A DNA stretch of 64,000 nt, from contig CAOLHI010001429.1 in NCBI GenBank assembly GCA_948474755.1, positions 699,815-763,814 on the forward strand, written 5' to 3'. The notes below the pieces were generated by a model that had not been told where the DNA came from, did not search any database, and saw only the letters and a list, made by a program, of their open reading frames with translations. The position numbers and the translations under genes are program-made. Positions within the stretch are counted from its first letter, which is position 1; every line of letters begins with the position of its first letter. Source of the DNA: Ctenosaura bakeri. Taxonomy: Eukaryota; Chordata; Lepidosauria; Squamata; Iguanidae. Positions 61,050 to 64,000 of this stretch are shown one piece after another.

Positions 61050-61500
61050 ACAAATGAATAGGTCCTACAGCAATCAAGTCAGACTTCTCACTAGAAGCCA
61101 AGATGACTGAATTGAGGATCTTGTATTTTGGAAGTACCATATGACAATGTGACTTGTTGAAAAAGATAATAATGTTTGGTATAGTGGAAGGCAGTAAAAT
61201 AGGAATACTGCACTACAGATAGATTGATTCAATCAAGGAAGCCCCAGTCTTGAGTTCTGCAAAACCTGAGCAGAGTGTTGATGACCAAGGCCATTTCTGC
61301 ACTAGACTGTTATAGTGCTACTATTCCACTTTCAACATCCTGTGGAATGCTGGGGTTTGCAGTTTAGGGAGGGGCCCAAGATTCCATAGGATGTTGAAAG
61401 TGGAATAGTAGCACTATAACAGTCTAGTGCAGAAATGGCACAAGACTCCTTCATAAGGTTGTCATAAGTCAAAGTTGATGGCAAATAACAATAAAGTCTT
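61050..61500 (+). mobile_element. RTE-BovB LINE 3' end interrupted by a MITE
   Basis: Translates in pieces as LEAKMTELRILYFGS and GRQ-like, RWIDSIKEA-type sequence (AGATAGATTGATTCAATCAA then GGAAGCC), the BovB ORF2 C-terminus. After the MITE the tail resumes: TCATAAGGTTGTCATAAGTC, then AAAGTTGATGGCAAATAACA. Confidence 0.7.
61290..61439. mobile_element. Family A fold-back MITE, copy 8
   Basis: 150 bp, with nearly perfect ends: GCCATTTCTGCACTAGACTG and CAGTCTAGTGCAGAAATGGC are exact inverse complements. The loop is shortened (GGGAGGGGCCCAAGATTCC). Flanked by CCAAG and ACAAG (4 of 5). The best preserved termini in the window. Confidence 0.93.
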
Positions 61501-62479
61501 CCATAGTGCCAAGTAGGCCTAAAGTTCTCATTCTTATAAAAAGAACTGAGAAAGGAAAGAAAGACCAGGAATTACAATGATCTGATCCTTTGCACAGACT
61601 TACATAAAGGTCTTTTTCTAACATAACTTCTAGGAATAATTTTGGGAGACTAAATATATGAACATCTTATCTTAAAAATTTTAATTACCATTCTAAAAGG
61701 AAATACTCAAATTTTTCCAATTTTTCCCCAAAAAAGAGGGCAGTGAGGAAAAAAACTGGAAAAAAAATCCATTTTTTTTTCCTGAGCCTTTACATTTCTA
61801 GATTTTGGTATAGGAAAAACTGTATGAGGTGATTCCAATGAACTCAATGGCCAAATTCTGAATATGGAAGCTGTGGCTAGTCACTGCTATTCTTTCCTTA
61901 CTAGCTTTCACAATGTCTTGCAACAGAAAATGAGACTATCTACCTCCAGCCAATCACAATGGAGTCATTATGACTTTCTTACAGGCCTCTGGCTGTAGGT
62001 TTCCAGTGAATGCACCAACTCAAAAAGCAGTACAATAGGAATGGCCAACATTTTCAGTGCTTGGGACAGCAGCATGTGCTTTTGTTTCAGCAGCTAGGGG
62101 ACATACATGTATGTCCAGGGATACACCATCTCCAGTACATGATTGCTGAAATCTAGTCTTTGTGTGGAGTAGATGTGAAAACCTCTCATCTTTAGCAGTC
62201 CCCACCAAACTTGTCCTTTTGCCACCACTATTAGCAGTAAAAACAAAGAAACACCTTAGCAGTGAAACCTACTGCTTAGTGACAACATTTCACTCCACCT
62301 AGCAGTTCAAATCAGATTCCTTCTTGATGCAGATGAATGAGCTCTTGGCAAATCAAGAGAAGATACTTAGATGTGGAAGATGCTTGCAGGTTCATGGTAG
62401 AGGTGCTCATATCCACTGGTGAAATTATATTCTACTCTCTGATCAATTGCTTTATGGGGAGCTTTTCTATATTAGAAGG

Positions 62480-64000
62480 AAATCATCCTTTTGAAGGGAA
62501 GGCCTTGTTAATCATAGGCAATTGGGATACAAAAGCAGGAAACAGAGCAGAATCAAAGATTGTAGGAAAATTTGACCTAGGATCAAGAAATGAAGCAGGA
62601 GACCAAGTGACTGAATTTTGCAAGGCCTACAGTTTGTTCATCGCAAACACATTTTTTTCAAGCAAACCAAGAAGTGACTGTACACATGGATATCTTCTGA
62701 TGGCCAATACAGAAATCAAACAGGTTATATCATCAGAAACAGATGAGGAAAAAGCTCAATTTTCTCTGCAAAAAACAAGACAAGGAACAGATTGTAACAT
62801 AAACCATGAACTACTAATTGCAAAAGTTAGAGTAAAGCTAAACCTAAATGAATCATCCTGCCAAAACACAACCTGAAGAATATCCCCATGGAATTTAAAG
62901 ATAATGTGAAAATTAGATTTGCACTATTAAGCTTAAATGACTGGGAGCCAGAAGAAATCTGGACTGAAGCCAGGGACACTGTCAGGGAGGACTGCAAAAA
63001 GACACTATCTGTAGCCAAAAAGAAAGAGAAGCCTCAATGGATGACAGATGAAACTCTTCAAGTAGTTAAGGACAGATGAGAAGCAAATTAAAAGGTGACA
63101 GAAATAGTCTCAGAACCCTGACCGCTCAGTGTTCACAACTTGTGCACTGGAACAAGGAGAACTACTATAATAATCAATGCAGAGAAACAGAAGATGACAA
63201 CAAAAAAGGAAGAACAAGAGACCTCTTCTGCATGATTTGAGAAATCAGAGGGAAATTTAAAGCCAGAGTGAGGATGTGCTACAACCAACAGTAGAACACA
63301 TTACATGACCAAGCAGAAATAAAAAGATGATGAAAACAATACACAGAAGAATTATATAAAAGAGATGAAAGGCCAACAGATTCATTCAAGGAAGAATCAC
63401 ATGAAGACCAACTTCCAATTTTAAAAAGTGAAATGAAACCTGCACTAATAGCACTTGGGAGAAATAGATCACAAGGAACAAATGGCATACCAAAAGAGTT
63501 GTTTCAAGACAGAATCTACCCTAGTTCTAAGTAAAATCTATCAACAAATATGGAAAATAAAAGAATGACCCACAGATTGGAAATGCTTAATATACATTCC
63601 AGTCTCTAATAAAGGGAACACCAGGGATTGCAGTAATCACAGGATCATTGTGTTATAGATCATGAAAAACTATGGATCACTCTTAAAGAAATGGGTGTGC
63701 CATCTCATTCGATTGCCTTAATGTGTAACCTCTAGGCAGCTCAAGAGGCTATTGTTACCACAGAAAATGAAGAAAAAGGCATGGTTTTCCAACTGGCAAG
63801 GGGGTTAGGCAAGGCTGCATTTTATCATACCCTATCTGTTCAACTTGTATACTGAACATATCAAATGTACCTTGGCTCAGTCATTTATCAGAATGGAGAC
63901 TGTAGTCAAGAAATCAGAAGACTAGGACTTGGAAGGGCAACTATGAAGGAACTAGACAAGATCCTGAAATGTAAAGATATATTATTTAATACTGAAGTTA
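62480..64000 (+). mobile_element. RTE-BovB LINE, decayed, runs off the edge
   Basis: Endonuclease part: LLIIGNWDTKAGNRAES, KFDLGSRNEAGDQVTEFCKA, FIANTFFSSK and NHELLIAKVRVKLN (62500-62850). Reverse transcriptase part: ALIALGRNRSQGTNGIPKEL, IYQQIWKIKEWPTDWK, NKGNTRDCSNHRI (63430-63640). A jump follows to GKGVRQGCILS near 63800, and then directly to LGSVIYQNGDCSQEIRRLGL (63870). The segment holding the YADD-type catalytic centre is deleted. Many stops and frameshifts. BovB is abundant in squamates and is known for horizontal transfer among vertebrates. Confidence 0.82.

Larger units (their letters stand above)
58823..62336 (-). other. BRINP intron (continues to the right edge)
   Basis: No further BRINP exon is recognised between 58823 and 64000. 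It holds an L2-like tail (60583-60850), a BovB tail with family A copy 8 (61050-61500), and the BovB fragment at the edge. A 119-codon plus-strand frame at 59391-59750 has no recognisable domain. Confidence 0.7.

Overview
The window looks like intergenic and intronic DNA from a squamate reptile, most likely a lizard. The evidence is the repeat mix: CR1 LINEs ending in ATTCTATGA units, RTE-BovB fragments, tRNA-derived SINEs with BovB-like tails, a 5S rRNA-derived SINE, an L2-like LINE and many short fold-back DNA transposons. Nothing resembles bacterial, plasmid or phage organisation.

One cellular gene is supported. Three consecutive 3' coding exons of a BRINP-family gene lie on the minus strand, at 58586-58822, 50364-50586 and 43322-44435; BRINP2/FAM5B is the best fit. 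Splice sites and phases agree across all three (phase 1, then phase 2, then stop TAG). The signal peptide and MACPF-domain exons must lie beyond the right edge. Everything left of about 42 kb is downstream of this gene and holds no other recognisable gene.

Layout. 1-8.3 kb: intergenic, with one MITE and an LTR-like repeat. 8.3-12.9 kb: a near full-length but dead CR1 (ORF1 zinc finger, coiled coil and SGNH esterase; ORF2 endonuclease and reverse transcriptase). 16.1-18.0 kb: an L2-like LINE split by an 887-bp solo LTR flanked by CTTT. 18-42 kb: intergenic, with MITEs, SINEs, BovB and CR1 remnants and a very GC-rich transposon at 38.7-39.4 kb. 43.3-64 kb: the BRINP gene, its introns full of the same repeat families. 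The right edge is a decayed BovB.

The most interesting signal is two families of non-autonomous DNA transposons, called A (8 copies) and B (6 full copies plus one partial). They share a terminus (GCCNTTTYYGCAC) and both are flanked by 5-bp target duplications of the form CNNRG. Several insertions interrupt other repeats, so the empty site can be read directly. Family A sits at the equivalent position in two separate BovB tails. Family B carries recurrent GTAAG/GTGAG (5' splice-site-like) motifs near its ends and a conserved internal hairpin. Family letters A-D are my own working labels, not database names.
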